Assembly (NCBI RefSeq): GCF_000374325.1
Contig: NZ_KB894079.1
Span: 284,822 to 348,821, forward strand
Direction of reading: 5' to 3'
Origin: Allofustis seminis DSM 15817
GTDB taxonomy: Bacteria > Bacillota > Bacilli > Lactobacillales > Carnobacteriaceae_A
Length of the DNA: 64,000 nucleotides
Part shown: piece after piece, positions 7,607 through 16,215 of the stretch
Layout of the letters: each line of letters opens with the position of its first letter
How positions within the stretch are numbered: the stretch's first letter is position 1
Position numbers and translations under genes: made by a program
Notes under the pieces: model-generated
Told to the model about the DNA's origin: nothing
The model's database searches: none
The model's input: only the letters and a program-made list of their open reading frames with translations

Positions 7607-9901
7607 TTATTCTAATTCCGAATGATTTTCTTTTCTTTTTTCTAAAAAATTTTCATCAATTAATACTTCTCTCGGTTTTGGTCCTTCTTGTGGTCCTACA
7701 ATATGGTGAGCTTCCAAATCATCCATCAAACGTGCTGCACGATTGTAGCCCATTCTGAAGCGACGTTGCAACAATGAAATACTTGCCGTTTCCATTGATT
7801 GAACCAATGCTACCGCTTCTTCAAAATATTCATCTTTCTCATCTGCTGCATTTTGTTGCTCAGGTTCTTTTGGAATCATATGTTCCACATAGCTTGCATC
7901 TTGTTGACTCTTCACGAAATCAGTAATCGTTTGAACATCTGCCTCAGAAATAAAAGCACCTTGAATTCTTTCTGGTCGACTCGCTCCCATCGGTTCAAAA
8001 AGCATATCTCCTCTTCCAAGTAATTTTTCTGCACCATTTGTATCTAAAATGGTTCGCGAGTCTGTTCCACTAGAAACGGCAAATGCCATTCTTGATGGAA
8101 CATTAGCTTTTATAAGCCCTGTAATGACATCAACACTCGGACGTTGCGTTGCCAAAATCATATGAATGCCTGCCGCACGTGCCATCTGTGCTAATCGAAT
8201 AATTGCATCTTCTACTTCTTTTGAAGCGACCATCATCAAGTCTGCTAGCTCATCTACAATAACAACAATATAAGGAAGCAGTGGAGGTGTTTCTTCTCCT
8301 TTTGCACGAAGTCTCTTTAAATATTGATTATAACTTTCTAAATTTTTTGTGCCCGTTTTTGAAAACAATTCATAGCGTTCTTCCATCTGTGCTACGACAT
8401 TTTGCAATGCTCTAGCAGCTTTCTTAGGATGAGTAACGACTGGTGTCAATAAATGCGGAATACCATTATATGCACTGAGCTCGACTTTTTTCGGATCAAT
8501 TAACATCATTCGCACTTGATGAGGCTTAGCTTTCATTAAAATACTAGAAATAATTGTATTAATTGCAACAGATTTTCCCGAACCGGTCGCCCCTGCAACA
8601 AGTAAGTGTGGCATCTTTGTTAAATCTGCAGTTGCCACATGACCACTTATATCTCTTCCGATAGGTACTTCCAATAGATGTTCGGAAGTTTCTTCTGAAA
8701 CCGCCTCGATAATGTCTTTAAAATAAACGGTATTCACATTGGAGTTCGGTACCTCAATCCCAATCAATGACTTGCCAGGAATTGGCGCTTCCATACGAAT
8801 ATCTTCTGCTGCCAGCGCAAGTGCTAAATCATCTGTCAAATTAACAATCCGACTTACTTTAACACCTGTGGCAGGTTGGATCTCATATTTTGTCACTGCT
8901 GGGCCAAGATTAGCTTTGACAACTTTTGCATCCACACCAAAGCTAGCAAATGTTTTTTCTAAAATTTTGATATTTTTTTCAATCGTTGCATATTCGCCTG
9001 ATTGATCTACAGCTTTTGTTGCAGCTAATAAATCAGTGGTTGGTAAGACATAATTTTCATTTTCATCTTCCCAATCGTCCATGATTTTAATCTCACTATC
9101 ATCTTCATCTTCTATTTCTAATTCGGCTACTTCCGCCATTTCTTCAGCCGTTAAAATGCTTCCTCCTGTAATTTCAACATGATGAATATCATCATTTGAA
9201 GATGGGGATTCTTCAATGCTTTCCTTCGACTCTTCTTCATTTTGCACTGAATTATGCGAGACTTCATTCGGTTGATGTTGTATCATTCCACTGACATTTT
9301 CTCTAGCCCAGCGTGCCATGATTTTTAGCCCTTGCCAAAGTCGAGTACTCAGCCACTTCAGAACAAAATTAATATTGCGGAAGAAATGCTGATATGAAAA
9401 TTGCCCTAAATTCATAATCCCAACAAATAAAAAAAAGGCCATCAATAAATATGTTCCTATATTAGCAAAAAGTAAATAACTTAAAGAATAAAATCCTGCA
9501 CCAATCATACCGCCACCTAACGATTGATTCGTTGAAATACCTTTAAATTCTTTTAAGAAAAAACGCCATGTCGCCGCCACAACATTAACTTCGCTATTCA
9601 TAATCGGTTTAAAAAGTTGTAAATGAAGAGCAATTAAAATGGCTAAATAAATTAATATGACACCGAACCAACGTTTTGATCTAAATTTAAAGTGGCTACC
9701 ATTGAGTAAAATATATCCTCCTAAAAAAATTAAAAGGAGTGCGATGGCTCCATATGTTTCCCCAACAAATAATCGTAAAATATTTGCGAAAACATGACCC
9801 ATCATACCAAATTTACCAATCGCTAATACACTTATAAATACAAAGAAAATTCCAATAATTTCGATCGGATAATTTCGTTGTTTTTTTCGTTTTGCTGCCA
9901 T
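7607..9901 (-). CDS. ftsK: DNA translocase FtsK/SpoIIIE
   Basis: 764-residue septum-located DNA pump that clears and aligns chromosome termini during division. Four or more N-terminal membrane segments occupy about residues 13-185, followed by an acidic linker (about 215-285). The alpha/beta translocase module then has Walker A GATGSGKS at 437-444, Walker B-type VIVDELADLMM, and LATQRPSVDVITG. The C-terminal 65 residues form the gamma winged-helix domain (LLQRRFRMGYNRAARLMDDL) that reads KOPS-like sites. Length matches Firmicute FtsK/SftA-SpoIIIE proteins with a membrane anchor. It has its own terminator and is transcribed apart from the nup operon. Confidence 0.95.
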   Translation of the reverse strand: MAAKRKKQRNYPIEIIGIFFVFISVLAIGKFGMMGHVFANILRLFVGETYGAIALLLIFLGGYILLNGSHFKFRSKRWFGVILIYLAILIALHLQLFKPIMNSEVNVVAATWRFFLKEFKGISTNQSLGGGMIGAGFYSLSYLLFANIGTYLLMAFFLFVGIMNLGQFSYQHFFRNINFVLKWLSTRLWQGLKIMARWARENVSGMIQHQPNEVSHNSVQNEEESKESIEESPSSNDDIHHVEITGGSILTAEEMAEVAELEIEDEDDSEIKIMDDWEDENENYVLPTTDLLAATKAVDQSGEYATIEKNIKILEKTFASFGVDAKVVKANLGPAVTKYEIQPATGVKVSRIVNLTDDLALALAAEDIRMEAPIPGKSLIGIEVPNSNVNTVYFKDIIEAVSEETSEHLLEVPIGRDISGHVATADLTKMPHLLVAGATGSGKSVAINTIISSILMKAKPHQVRMMLIDPKKVELSAYNGIPHLLTPVVTHPKKAARALQNVVAQMEERYELFSKTGTKNLESYNQYLKRLRAKGEETPPLLPYIVVIVDELADLMMVASKEVEDAIIRLAQMARAAGIHMILATQRPSVDVITGLIKANVPSRMAFAVSSGTDSRTILDTNGAEKLLGRGDMLFEPMGASRPERIQGAFISEADVQTITDFVKSQQDASYVEHMIPKEPEQQNAADEKDEYFEEAVALVQSMETASISLLQRRFRMGYNRAARLMDDLEAHHIVGPQEGPKPREVLIDENFLEKRKENHSELE

Positions 9902-9938
9902 TTCAAATCTCCTTATCCAAATCCCAAACTCTCTAATA

Positions 9939-9947
9939 GTATACCAC
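9939..9947 (-). promoter_or_regulatory. candidate extended -10 for ftsK
   Basis: TGGTATACT on the minus strand fits the extended -10 pattern (TGnTATAAT) about 40 nt upstream of the ftsK ATG. No good -35 is seen. Confidence 0.35.
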
Positions 9948-9991
9948 GCCCATCTATATTTCTCATCTTTTGAAGTGATAAATGCTGTGTT

Positions 9992-10020
9992 TTGACGTTC
10001 TTTTCAATAATCTTTATTAT
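9992..10020 (+). promoter_or_regulatory. promoter of the acylphosphatase gene
   Basis: TTGACG (9992-9997) and TATTAT (10015-10020) with an exact 17-nt spacer, ending 20 nt before the TTG start. This is a near-consensus sigma-70/SigA promoter. Confidence 0.75.
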
Positions 10021-10040
10021 AAGACTAGGAGGCGATTACT

Positions 10041-10412
10041 TTGAAAAATTATTTCCAAGATTTATTAAATGCGACAGAATCTACGCAATCATTAAAAAAA
10101 ATATTTTTTACAAATGAATATTCAAAAAAGAATCCACTATTAAAAATAAAAGCAACGATTTATGGTAGAGTTCAGGGAGTCGGTTTTCGCTATACGACCG
10201 TCATATTAGCAGAACAACTAAAAGTTAATGGTATCGTTAAGAATTTGCCAGATGGATCGGTTTATGTTGAAGCTTGTGCAGACCAAAAATCTATCGAAAA
10301 GTTTTTGCGTGGATTGGCTAATGGTCCTTCTCCTGCAGCAGAAGTTGAAAAAGTAGAAGTTACTTATGATAATGCTATTCCAGACTATTCATCATTTAAA
10401 ACAGTATATTGA
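10041..10412 (+). CDS. acylphosphatase with N-terminal extension
   Basis: 123-residue cytoplasmic enzyme that hydrolyses acyl phosphates. The acylphosphatase fold fills residues 35-123: GRVQGVGFRYT carries the phosphate-binding Arg and GIVKNLPDGSV the catalytic Asn. Typical family members are about 90 residues, so the first 34 residues (MKNYFQDLLNATESTQSLKK...) are an added segment. No ATG, GTG or TTG lies between the first codon and the domain, and AGGAGG sits 8 nt before the TTG at 10041, so the extension looks real. It is followed by yidC, which has its own promoter. Confidence 0.9.
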   Translation: MKNYFQDLLNATESTQSLKKIFFTNEYSKKNPLLKIKATIYGRVQGVGFRYTTVILAEQLKVNGIVKNLPDGSVYVEACADQKSIEKFLRGLANGPSPAAEVEKVEVTYDNAIPDYSSFKTVY

Positions 10413-10437
10413 AACTGGACATCAAACATAGTAAAAT
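10409..10437 (+). promoter_or_regulatory. promoter of yidC
   Basis: TTGAAA (10409-10414) and TAAAAT (10432-10437) spaced by 17 nt; the -35 overlaps the acylphosphatase stop codon. It suggests yidC can be transcribed independently. Confidence 0.6.
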
Positions 10438-10481
10438 GAAAGAACATTTTAAAAATAACAATTAAAGGAATGGAAACTGTA

Positions 10482-11432
10482 TTGAATAAACAAAAATTAA
10501 TAAATAAAAAAATTGCATTGTATACCATGCTTCCAACAGCACTCTTATTTTTATCAGGCTGTATGCGACTTGATAAAGATGGAAATCCGAGTGGCTGGAT
10601 GTCAGAATTGATTTATAATTATCTCGTTATTCCATTAAATGGCTTTTTACATTTTTTAGCGGGACATTTAGGTAGCTATGCTTTAGCACTCATCGTTCTT
10701 ACGATTATTACACGTGTTATTATCATCCCTTTGGGCATCAAGCAACAACGTTCAATGATTGAATCCCAAGTAAAGATGGAAAAAGTCAAACCGCTAACTG
10801 ATGAAGTACAAAAATTGATAAATGAAACAAATGACCCTCAACAAAAACAAATGTTGCAATTGGAATTGGCAAAAATTTATAAGCAATATGGTATTGGAAT
10901 TGGAAATCAACTGGCTGGGTGCTTACCACTATTTTTGCAAATGCCAATTTTTGTGGCCATCTTGCATGTTGTTCATCATTCACAAGAAATTGCTAATGCT
11001 ACTTTTTTAGGCATTCAATTAGGACAACGAAGTGTTATTTTAGCGATACTTGTTGGACTTATTTATTTTATCCAGTCCAAACTCATTATCCCACCAACTT
11101 CTAAAGAACAACAAAAAATGAACAATAGTATGGCACTGACCACACCTATTATGTTTTTATTTATTTCATTATCAGGGCCTGCAGGATCAGCACTTTACTG
11201 GCTAATTGGTGGACTTATTGGGATTGCTCAGCAAGTCGTTATTAATCACTATTATCGTCCAAGAATTAAAGCAGAGGTTGAAGAAAAATATAAAGACTTA
11301 TCAGTTGATATACCCGCTGGAATTAAACAAATGAAAGTCGAAAATTCTGCTCCGCAGACAACTTTTGCACAGAAACAATCTAATCGAAAACGTCGCAATG
11401 AAGGAATGCAAAGAAGAAATCGTAAAAAATAA
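10482..11432 (+). CDS. yidC: membrane protein insertase YidC/OxaA (lipoprotein type)
   Basis: YidC/Oxa1/Alb3 insertase that places proteins in the membrane, alone or with Sec. A TTG start at 10482 is chosen because an AAGGA lies about 11 nt upstream, whereas the upstream in-frame ATG at 10470 abuts that ribosome binding site. The protein is then about 316 residues. A lipoprotein signal ends at LSGC (Cys27). TM segments follow with the family's hydrophilic-groove Arg in VLTIITRVIIIPLGIKQ. CLPLFLQMPIFVAIL and SGPAGSALYWLIGGLIGI are family signatures. The C-tail is very basic (QSNRKRRNEGMQRRNRKK), which in YidC2-type proteins contacts the ribosome, so this may be the YidC2-like paralogue. Confidence 0.93.
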   Translation: MNKQKLINKKIALYTMLPTALLFLSGCMRLDKDGNPSGWMSELIYNYLVIPLNGFLHFLAGHLGSYALALIVLTIITRVIIIPLGIKQQRSMIESQVKMEKVKPLTDEVQKLINETNDPQQKQMLQLELAKIYKQYGIGIGNQLAGCLPLFLQMPIFVAILHVVHHSQEIANATFLGIQLGQRSVILAILVGLIYFIQSKLIIPPTSKEQQKMNNSMALTTPIMFLFISLSGPAGSALYWLIGGLIGIAQQVVINHYYRPRIKAEVEEKYKDLSVDIPAGIKQMKVENSAPQTTFAQKQSNRKRRNEGMQRRNRKK

Positions 11433-11460
11433 TGCAACAACATTCCTAAAAATCAATTTA

Positions 11461-11496
11461 AGAGATGCGCATATTTTAAATGCACATCTCTTTTTA
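11461..11496 (+). terminator. terminator of yidC
   Basis: AGAGATGCGCAT pairs with ATGCACATCTCT (one mismatch) across ATTTTAA and is followed by TTTTT, about 28 nt after the yidC stop. Confidence 0.85.
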
Positions 11497-11593
11497 TTAT
11501 AATTTTCACCCTAAAAAACAGTTCTAAAACAAAGGAGTGTTTTATTTTTAGAAGAATTTTTCATAGAACATTCAAAATCAATATTTATCAAAT

Positions 11594-11637
11594 AAGCGCC
11601 CCCAAATATTGACCATCATCAATATTAGAGAGCGCTT
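11594..11637. terminator. hairpin between yidC and ackA, probable ackA terminator
   Basis: A long stem: AAGCGC/GCGCTT at the base and AATATTGA/TCAATATT at the top around CCATCA. The U-tract is better on plus (TTTATTTTATTT) than on minus (TTATTTG), so it may act mainly as a second barrier for yidC reads and more weakly for ackA. The remaining bases between yidC and ackA show nothing gene-like. Confidence 0.55.
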
Positions 11638-11690
11638 TATTTTATTTATAAATCTAAAGTTTTATAAAAATTATGATCTATGCAACATCT

Positions 11691-12890
11691 TTATTTTTGG
11701 TCTATAAAGGACTGAACATCACGTGCAATCATCAACTCTTCATCTGTCGGAATCAATAATACCGCGACTTTTGAATCTTTTGTCGAAATAATTGTTTCTT
11801 TGCCACGAACATTATTCGCATCTTTATTAATTTCAGCACCGAATAATTTGAGCTTGTTCACAATATTCTCACGCATTACTGTAGCATTCTCGCCAATTCC
11901 TGCCGTAAATATCAAAACATCTAGCCCACCCATGGTCGTTGCATATTGCCCGATATATTTTACGACACGATCTTCATAAATATCGAGAGCTATTTGAGCA
12001 CGATGGTTTCCAGAAGCAGCTGCTTCTTCTATATCACGCATATCGTTAGAAATTCCTGAAAGGCCTTGCAATCCTGATTCATAATTTAAGATATGAACCA
12101 TTTCATTAATATCTTTAATTCCTTCCTTATTCATAATGTAGCCCACAAGTGAGGCATCAATATCACCACAACGTGTACCCATAGTCAGTCCAGCAAGTGG
12201 CGTGAATCCCATTGATGTATCAAAAGATTTTCCTTCTTTGATCGCTGTAATTGATGAACCATTTCCTAAATGGGCGCTGACTATTTTTAATTCTTCTAAT
12301 GGTTTATTTAAAATTTCCGCTGCCCGATACGAAACATAACGGTGACTCGTTCCATGTGCTCCATATCTTCGTGCCCCATATTTTTCATAATAATCAAATG
12401 GAATACTATATAAATAATTGACTTCTGGCATCGTTTGATGAAAAGCTGTATCAAAAACCGCTACACTAGTTGCTTGTGGCAAAATATGTTTAAAGGCTCG
12501 AATTCCCATAGCATTTGCGCCATTATGTAACGGTGCAAATTCAACAATTGATTCAATCTGATCAATGACATGATCATCCACTTCTACAGAGTGCTGAAAT
12601 AACTCTCCCCCCGCAACAATACGGTGCCCTACACCTGTTATTTCTTCTAAATTTTCAATAATATGTAATGCTGTTAAATTATCTAATACTTTTTCAACTG
12701 CTTTTTCATGATCGATAATTGGCAAAATTTCACGATATTTTTCACCGCTACCTTTTTCAATTGAAAAAATTGCATCATCTTGGCCAATTCTTTCCACTTG
12801 ACCACTAGCAAGTACTTTTTCTTCTGGCATTTGATATAATTTCCATTTCAAACTTGAACTGCCAGCATTAATTGCAATAGTTTTTGACAT
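11691..12890 (-). CDS. ackA: acetate kinase
   Basis: Cytoplasmic acetate kinase (acetyl phosphate + ADP to acetate + ATP), the substrate-level ATP step of mixed-acid fermentation. 399 residues from the ATG at 12890, selected because AAGGAG lies 6 nt upstream; an upstream in-frame ATG would contain the ribosome binding site. Motifs: AINAGSSSLKWKLY at the N-terminus (phosphate 1), VFDTAFHQTMP, YGAHGTSHRYV, VSAHLGNGSSITAI, GFTPLAGLTMGTRCGDID and the ASKHA-type TAGIGENA. It lies 18 nt downstream of ytxK, as in B. subtilis and many Lactobacillales. Confidence 0.97.
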   Translation of the reverse strand: MSKTIAINAGSSSLKWKLYQMPEEKVLASGQVERIGQDDAIFSIEKGSGEKYREILPIIDHEKAVEKVLDNLTALHIIENLEEITGVGHRIVAGGELFQHSVEVDDHVIDQIESIVEFAPLHNGANAMGIRAFKHILPQATSVAVFDTAFHQTMPEVNYLYSIPFDYYEKYGARRYGAHGTSHRYVSYRAAEILNKPLEELKIVSAHLGNGSSITAIKEGKSFDTSMGFTPLAGLTMGTRCGDIDASLVGYIMNKEGIKDINEMVHILNYESGLQGLSGISNDMRDIEEAAASGNHRAQIALDIYEDRVVKYIGQYATTMGGLDVLIFTAGIGENATVMRENIVNKLKLFGAEINKDANNVRGKETIISTKDSKVAVLLIPTDEELMIARDVQSFIDQK

Positions 12891-12908
12891 AATATTCTCC
12901 TTCAATTA

Positions 12909-13901
12909 TTATTTATTATTTTCTTTCCAATTTTTCATTTGTGATAAGAACTCTTCCATCTGTTGAATCTCTTTAAATTCAGGAATCTGTGTCACCAAGG
13001 TCTCTAATTGTCTCGCATGTTTTCCATGTTTTTGCAAAATTAAAATTGATTTTCGTGAACGTTCATTCAAAAACAAATTATATGGCAATTCAATTATTCC
13101 TTGAATATAGCTATTCTGCTGTAGTGCACTTAATAAACTACTTGTTGTATCATCGTTTAAAACGAATGTTGGAACGATATAAAAAGCAAATCCCTCATCT
13201 ACAAGATAACTCAGCTGTTGTTCCATTAATAAATAATGGCTATAAGAATGCCCTTTTGCAAAAGATGTTTGATAATTACTCGCATTTTCATCATCAGGAT
13301 AATACCCAATGGGCAGATCACTTACAATAATATGAGCAGGTTTCATATAGATTGGGCGCAATGCATCTTGCAATAGCAGATGACATTTAGTTTTTTGAAA
13401 AGCACCACTTGTCGCAGCCAGAGATAGCATTAATTCATCATTGTCAACGCCTGTAAGATCCACAGAAATATCTTTCATTGTCAAGTAATGATGAATTGTA
13501 TAAAGTAAATTACCACTACCTGCTGCCAAATCTGCTAAATGAATGCGGCCTTTAACCTGTGCAAAAATCTCAATAAAGTATGCCACTAAAAATCCAATTG
13601 AATCTGGTGTCATCTGATAATTAGGTTGAATAGCATCTTCCTTAATAGCCTTCAATATTGCAAGTTGAACACCACGACGAATGGTCTCTGGTTCTAAATC
13701 ATTAGGAATTTTTGCATATATATTTTGAAGTATTTGGACACTCTCTTGGTCAAGGGTGTGATATTCTTCAGGAAGATCACCTTTCCCAATAATATTTTCC
13801 ATTGATTCAATCAACGCTTCTAAATAACTATACCCTAATTTATTTTGAATCATTTGACTACTTTTATCTAATTGATGAAATAAAGCCATCTCTTTTGCCA
13901 C
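12909..13901 (-). CDS. ytxK: YtxK-like class I SAM methyltransferase
   Basis: About 330-residue protein of the N6-adenine DNA-methylase-like YtxK family. The SAM motif is ADLAAGSGNLLYTI. The expected NPPY-type catalytic motif appears as SDLPIGYYP, so DNA-adenine activity cannot be assumed. A GTG start at 13901 gives the usual family length; a TTG at 13916 is possible and GTGGGG is the only, weak, ribosome binding site. ackA follows directly. In many relatives this pair ends the comG operon, but comG genes are not present upstream here. Confidence 0.85.
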   Translation of the reverse strand: MAKEMALFHQLDKSSQMIQNKLGYSYLEALIESMENIIGKGDLPEEYHTLDQESVQILQNIYAKIPNDLEPETIRRGVQLAILKAIKEDAIQPNYQMTPDSIGFLVAYFIEIFAQVKGRIHLADLAAGSGNLLYTIHHYLTMKDISVDLTGVDNDELMLSLAATSGAFQKTKCHLLLQDALRPIYMKPAHIIVSDLPIGYYPDDENASNYQTSFAKGHSYSHYLLMEQQLSYLVDEGFAFYIVPTFVLNDDTTSSLLSALQQNSYIQGIIELPYNLFLNERSRKSILILQKHGKHARQLETLVTQIPEFKEIQQMEEFLSQMKNWKENNK

Positions 13902-13942
13902 AACATTACCCCACAATCTTTTTGATACATACTTTATTATTT

Positions 13943-13971
13943 ATTTTAACGAAAATTCACAATCTTCACAA
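13943..13971 (-). promoter_or_regulatory. promoter of ytxK-ackA
   Basis: Minus-strand TTGTGA (13971-13966) and TAAAAT (13948-13943) with a 17-nt spacer, shortly after the rpmA terminator and about 40 nt before the ytxK start. Confidence 0.6.
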
Positions 13972-13977
13972 ATATAA

Positions 13978-14005
13978 AAAAGGCCTTACGTCTGTAAGGC
14001 CTTTT
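13978..14005 (-). terminator. terminator of rplU-prp-rpmA
   Basis: Near-perfect hairpin AAAGGCCTTAC/GTAAGGCCTTT with loop GTCT, followed on minus by a T-rich tract, directly after the rpmA stop. Confidence 0.9.
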
Positions 14006-14017
14006 ATCATTAAATGA

Positions 14018-14308
14018 TTAAGCTTCTTCCGCAACAGGGTAGACAGAAACTTTTTTATGTTTACGACCGAGTCGTTCAAAGCGAACGATTCCATCAATTT
14101 TTGCAAATAAAGTGTCATCTCCACCGCGACCTACATTTTCACCTGGATGAATTTTTGTTCCGCGTTGACGATATAAAATTGATCCACCAGTTACCCATTG
14201 TCCGTCGCCTGCTTTAGCGCCTAAACGTTTAGACTGTGAATCACGACCGTTTGAGGATGAACCTCCACCTTTTTTCGTTGCAAAAAATTGTAAATTCATT
14301 TTTAACAT
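14018..14308 (-). CDS. rpmA: 50S ribosomal protein L27 with cleavable N-terminus
   Basis: 96-residue L27, a large-subunit protein whose N-terminus reaches the peptidyl-transferase centre. It begins [20 protein letters not shown]: the Firmicutes-type extension ending LQFFA is removed by the protease Prp to expose the conserved TKKGGGSS end. The prp gene lies just upstream in the same operon. GGAGG lies 10 nt before the first ATG, the same spacing as at rplU. Confidence 0.98.
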   Translation of the reverse strand: MLKMNLQFFATKKGGGSSSNGRDSQSKRLGAKAGDGQWVTGGSILYRQRGTKIHPGENVGRGGDDTLFAKIDGIVRFERLGRKHKKVSVYPVAEEA

Positions 14309-14324
14309 CTTCGTTGCACCTCCA

Positions 14325-14690
14325 CTATCTCTCTGGATTTCTTGATTCGTCTATTTTTATATTAATTCTTACATCATCAGGATTTTCTTCGGCAATTGCT
14401 TGCAATCCAAAAAACAACTGATCCACTAATAATTGCCGATACTCTGCTAATTTTTGGTCAATCGGACGTGTTAAATCTAAGTGAATAATACCGCCTTCTA
14501 TTTCATCTGCGAAGCAATCATTTTCAGCAATTGCTTTTATTGTTTCTAAATAATTGACATTAGTCAAAACTAATGATGATATCGCAGCACATAGAATATT
14601 TTGTCCACTCACTATAGAGCCTGCATGTCCTTTGATCGTATAGCCTAAAAAAATTCCTTGATTATCTTGTAAAAATGTGGCGTGAATCAT
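14325..14690 (-). CDS. prp: ribosomal-processing cysteine protease Prp
   Basis: 121-residue cysteine protease that trims the N-terminal extension of L27. The catalytic pair is His22 (KGHAGSI) and Cys34 ([13 protein letters not shown]). The usual Asp before the Cys block is Asn31 here (SGQNILCAA). It sits between rplU and rpmA with gaps of about 16 nt, the standard Firmicute order, and matches the LQFFA site in the neighbouring L27. Confidence 0.95.
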   Translation of the reverse strand: MIHATFLQDNQGIFLGYTIKGHAGSIVSGQNILCAAISSLVLTNVNYLETIKAIAENDCFADEIEGGIIHLDLTRPIDQKLAEYRQLLVDQLFFGLQAIAEENPDDVRINIKIDESRNPER

Positions 14691-14705
14691 TCATACTCAC
14701 ACTCA

Positions 14706-15014
14706 TTAAGCATTGATGGCTTTAATCATCAATTTTGTATACGGTTGACGGTGACCTTGTTTACGATGAGAGTCTTTGCGACGGTGATAACGATACGTTA
14801 CAACTTTTTTGCCGCGACCATGTTTTACAATTTCTGCTTCGACAGATGCCCCATCAACAAAAGGAGCTCCGACTTTTGCATCATCGCCACCTACAAACAA
14901 TACTTCATCTAGAGTGATCGTTTCGCCTGCTTCACCCGCTAATTTTTCAACGAAGATTTCTTGTCCTTCAGTTACAGTGAATTGTTTTCCACCTGTTTGA
15001 ATAATTGCATACAT
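14706..15014 (-). CDS. rplU: 50S ribosomal protein L21
   Basis: 102-residue L21 ([20 protein letters not shown]...), binding 23S rRNA near L20. The start at 15014 is set by the normal family length and GGAGG 10 nt upstream; the frame is open further upstream, but that stretch belongs to the leader RNA. The central [20 protein letters not shown] is the L21 C-terminal signature. It is the first gene of rplU-prp-rpmA. Confidence 0.98.
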   Translation of the reverse strand: MYAIIQTGGKQFTVTEGQEIFVEKLAGEAGETITLDEVLFVGGDDAKVGAPFVDGASVEAEIVKHGRGKKVVTYRYHRRKDSHRKQGHRQPYTKLMIKAINA

Positions 15015-15151
15015 CTTTGCTGCACCTCCTATTTTTTTGCGAATCGTCACATTCGCTAATCTAAGACTCGCCAAGGCAAGTGGCCAATTTGGCACTTGAA
15101 ACTTACCGATGTGCGGTTGTAGATGTGGTGCGACACAAATACAACACTAGA
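15015..15151 (-). promoter_or_regulatory. structured 5' leader of rplU (candidate L21 leader)
   Basis: Roughly 130 nt of untranslated RNA between a strong promoter and rplU. It can form CAAGTG/CACTTG with an inner CCA/TGG pair, and GCGAAT/ATTCGC immediately before the ribosome binding site. Position and gene context match the Bacillota L21 autoregulatory leader (an Rfam family), but I cannot run a covariance model. Confidence 0.5.
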
Positions 15152-15181
15152 ATAATAGCAAATATAACCTCTCGTTGTCAA
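15152..15181 (-). promoter_or_regulatory. promoter of rplU-prp-rpmA
   Basis: Minus-strand TTGACA (15181-15176) and TATTAT (15157-15152) with an 18-nt spacer: perfect -35 and 5/6 -10, in keeping with a highly expressed ribosomal operon. Confidence 0.8.
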
Positions 15182-15200
15182 CTTCTATTGACCGAAAAAT

Positions 15201-15234
15201 AAAAAAAGATAAAGTTTCAAAAACTCTATCTTTC
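15201..15234 (-). terminator. terminator of rpmB
   Basis: Minus-strand AAAGATAGAGTTT/AACTTTATCTTT hairpin followed by seven Ts, just after the rpmB stop. Confidence 0.85.
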
Positions 15235-15250
15235 CAATAATTATTCTTAA

Positions 15251-15439
15251 TTAAACACGTTCAACTTTTCCTGATTTAAGAGCACGAGTAGAAACCCAAA
15301 CGCGTTTAGGTTTACCATCTACCATCACACGAACTTTTTGTAAGTTTGCTTTAAAAGTACGTTTTGATGAATTAAGTGCGTGGGAACGATTATTTCCTGA
15401 ACGAGCTTTTCTTCCTGTGAAGTAGCATTCTTTAGCCAT
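15251..15439 (-). CDS. rpmB: 50S ribosomal protein L28
   Basis: 62-residue L28 ([20 protein letters not shown]...), full length for the Firmicute form. One residual Cys in KECYFTG and no other zinc-type Cys pair, so it is the zinc-free variant. GGAGG precedes the ATG. It is monocistronic with its own promoter and terminator, next to thiN as in B. subtilis. Confidence 0.98.
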   Translation of the reverse strand: MAKECYFTGRKARSGNNRSHALNSSKRTFKANLQKVRVMVDGKPKRVWVSTRALKSGKVERV

Positions 15440-15493
15440 CGTAGATCCTCCTCCTCAATCACCTAACTTATAGGCCATTTATAGTACCAAAAA

Positions 15494-15522
15494 ATAATAT
15501 CATAATTTAATAGACATTACAA
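15494..15522 (-). promoter_or_regulatory. promoter of rpmB
   Basis: Minus-strand TTGTAA (15522-15517), 17-nt spacer, TATTAT (15499-15494) with a TGA just before it (extended -10). Confidence 0.7.
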
Positions 15523-15558
15523 GGTGATTTTACATAATAATTTTACGCTTCTTACTTT

Positions 15559-16212
15559 TTAATGCACTCCGTCGCGTGTTTGGAGAACCAATATGGTACC
15601 CTCATCAAATGATATATTACAATTGCGACTGACAAATTCATTACTGATAAATGCTCGTGGATAATCCAGGTCCGTAGCTTTTAAATTATATTTTGCACCA
15701 GAAATCGTCAAAGCTCGCACTGGTGTAAGCGTAATAATCGAAAAATAAGTAAATCGTTTATCAAAATGTAGCATATGGTTACCCGGAAGATAAAATTGTC
15801 CAATGTTATGATCATCCACCCAACGAATTTTTTGGATATAATTTTTGAATTTCGGCTGATAAGCTAAGTACATCACGCTTAAAAAATGATCCACGCGTCC
15901 ACCATTCCAGCCATACATATAAATGTTATGAAGTTCCGGATAATTTTCGATAACCCAAGAAAGTGCAAGTTCTGTATCTGTATCATCTTTTTCACTAGGA
16001 AATATTTTAACTTCCTTTGATCTTGATTGAATAAGTTGAAGCTCTTCTTTACACACCGAATCAAAATCGCCAATTGCCAAATCGATGGAATATCCTGCTG
16101 AAATCAAACGAAATGCCCCGCGATCAACTCCAATGAGTTGATCTTCTGAAGAATACATATTCAATTCAAAATTTGGTGAAAGAACTCCACCTAAAACAAG
16201 ATGTATATTCAT
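15559..16212 (-). CDS. thiN: thiamine diphosphokinase
   Basis: 217-residue cytoplasmic enzyme that transfers pyrophosphate from ATP to thiamine, giving thiamine diphosphate. The N-terminal catalytic domain has GVDRGAFRLISAG, IGDFDSV, FPSEKDDTDTELAL and the Gly-Arg-Asp signature YGWNGGRVDHFLSVMY. The C-terminal beta domain binds the vitamin. It ends the coaBC-to-thiN run, with 3 nt between the rpe stop and its start, so translational coupling is likely. Confidence 0.93.
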   Translation of the reverse strand: MNIHLVLGGVLSPNFELNMYSSEDQLIGVDRGAFRLISAGYSIDLAIGDFDSVCKEELQLIQSRSKEVKIFPSEKDDTDTELALSWVIENYPELHNIYMYGWNGGRVDHFLSVMYLAYQPKFKNYIQKIRWVDDHNIGQFYLPGNHMLHFDKRFTYFSIITLTPVRALTISGAKYNLKATDLDYPRAFISNEFVSRNCNISFDEGTILVLQTRDGVH

Positions 16213-16215
16213 TTA

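Noticed and set aside
12989-13330. 113-codon plus-strand open frame inside ytxK
   Set aside because: Antisense to a conserved gene with clear methyltransferase motifs; no start signals.
15015-15095. Longer L21 with 27 extra N-terminal residues
   Set aside because: The frame is open upstream, but the ribosome binding site and family length place the start at 15014; the upstream part is leader RNA.
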